A DNA stretch of 64,000 nucleotides from Gorsachius magnificus (taxonomy: Eukaryota > Chordata > Aves > Pelecaniformes > Ardeidae). How positions within the stretch are numbered: position 1 is the first letter of the stretch; each line of letters opens with the position of its first letter. Below are positions 63,899 to 64,000 of the stretch, one piece after another. The notes under the pieces are model-generated. The model saw only the letters and a program-made list of their open reading frames with translations. It made no database searches and had not been told where the DNA came from. Location: NCBI GenBank assembly GCA_034008185.1, contig CM067109.1, forward strand, positions 34,194,885 through 34,258,884, given 5' to 3'. The position numbers and the translations under genes are program-made.

Positions 63899-64000
63899 GC
63901 TTTCAGGTGTGTTGTAAGGACACAAACAATTGGTAAGAGATTCTTTACATACCATCAAGAAAAAGATTCATCGGGGGGTGGGGGGTAGACACAGACACAA
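63899..64000. other. Flank of the LTR to the window edge
   Basis: GCTT duplication, then unique sequence and a short G-rich stretch (GGGGGGTGGGGGG) near 63974-63986. Confidence 0.6.

Noticed and set aside
1..64000. CRISPR arrays, operons, tRNA or rRNA genes
   Set aside because: No regularly spaced repeats with spacers and no recognisable tRNA or rRNA sequence; the window is vertebrate nuclear DNA.

Overview
This is vertebrate nuclear DNA, almost certainly from a bird. It is AT-rich, contains many CR1-type LINE fragments with the avian tail repeat ATTCTATG, and carries several copies of a TG...CA-bounded endogenous retrovirus LTR family typical of avian genomes. There are no bacterial-style genes, no CRISPR array and no rRNA or tRNA that I can support. 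The species cannot be resolved by reading alone.

The one protein-coding gene I can support is PAM (peptidylglycine alpha-amidating monooxygenase), on the minus strand. It was found by reading intron-flanked exons. Six consecutive coding exons are present in order from right to left: 31986-32077 (start codon and signal peptide), 30757-30877, 21576-21633, 14216-14303, 7696-7781 and 5927-6010. Every junction has an AG acceptor or GT donor, and the codon phases fit across all five introns. Together they encode about the first 176 residues, the N-terminal half of the copper-dependent PHM catalytic domain. This part includes the His-His pair and the third His of the first copper site. The rest of PHM, the PAL domain and the membrane anchor must lie left of position 1. 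I found no further PAM exon in 1-5926. The stretch right of the start-codon exon (32.5-64 kb) is either a 5' non-coding intron or upstream flank. No convincing CpG-island promoter or first exon was seen there.

The rest is non-coding sequence with transposon debris. CR1 pieces lie at 4.84-5.86, 16.85-17.54, 22.02-22.32, 28.49-29.06, 35.98-37.38 (one CR1 nested in another), 41.30-41.35 and 52.63-53.47 kb. LTR-class material lies at 2.06-2.63, 41.24-42.14, 43.02-44.83 and 63.32-63.90 kb. Simple repeats, homopolymer tracts (including an 18-G run) and one clean AT-rich hairpin are scattered between.

The most interesting observations are structural. A 239-bp stretch is identical between two old, broken CR1 copies 31 kb apart, which suggests gene conversion or duplication. 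A block of about 130-155 bp at 38.87 kb reappears in the middle of an ERV fragment at 41.95 kb. A solo LTR that keeps a CRE-like site, TATA box and polyadenylation signal sits sense-oriented in a PAM intron. A CR1 has lost its 3' tail 69 bp from a PAM splice donor. I found no sign of a novel biological system beyond these.
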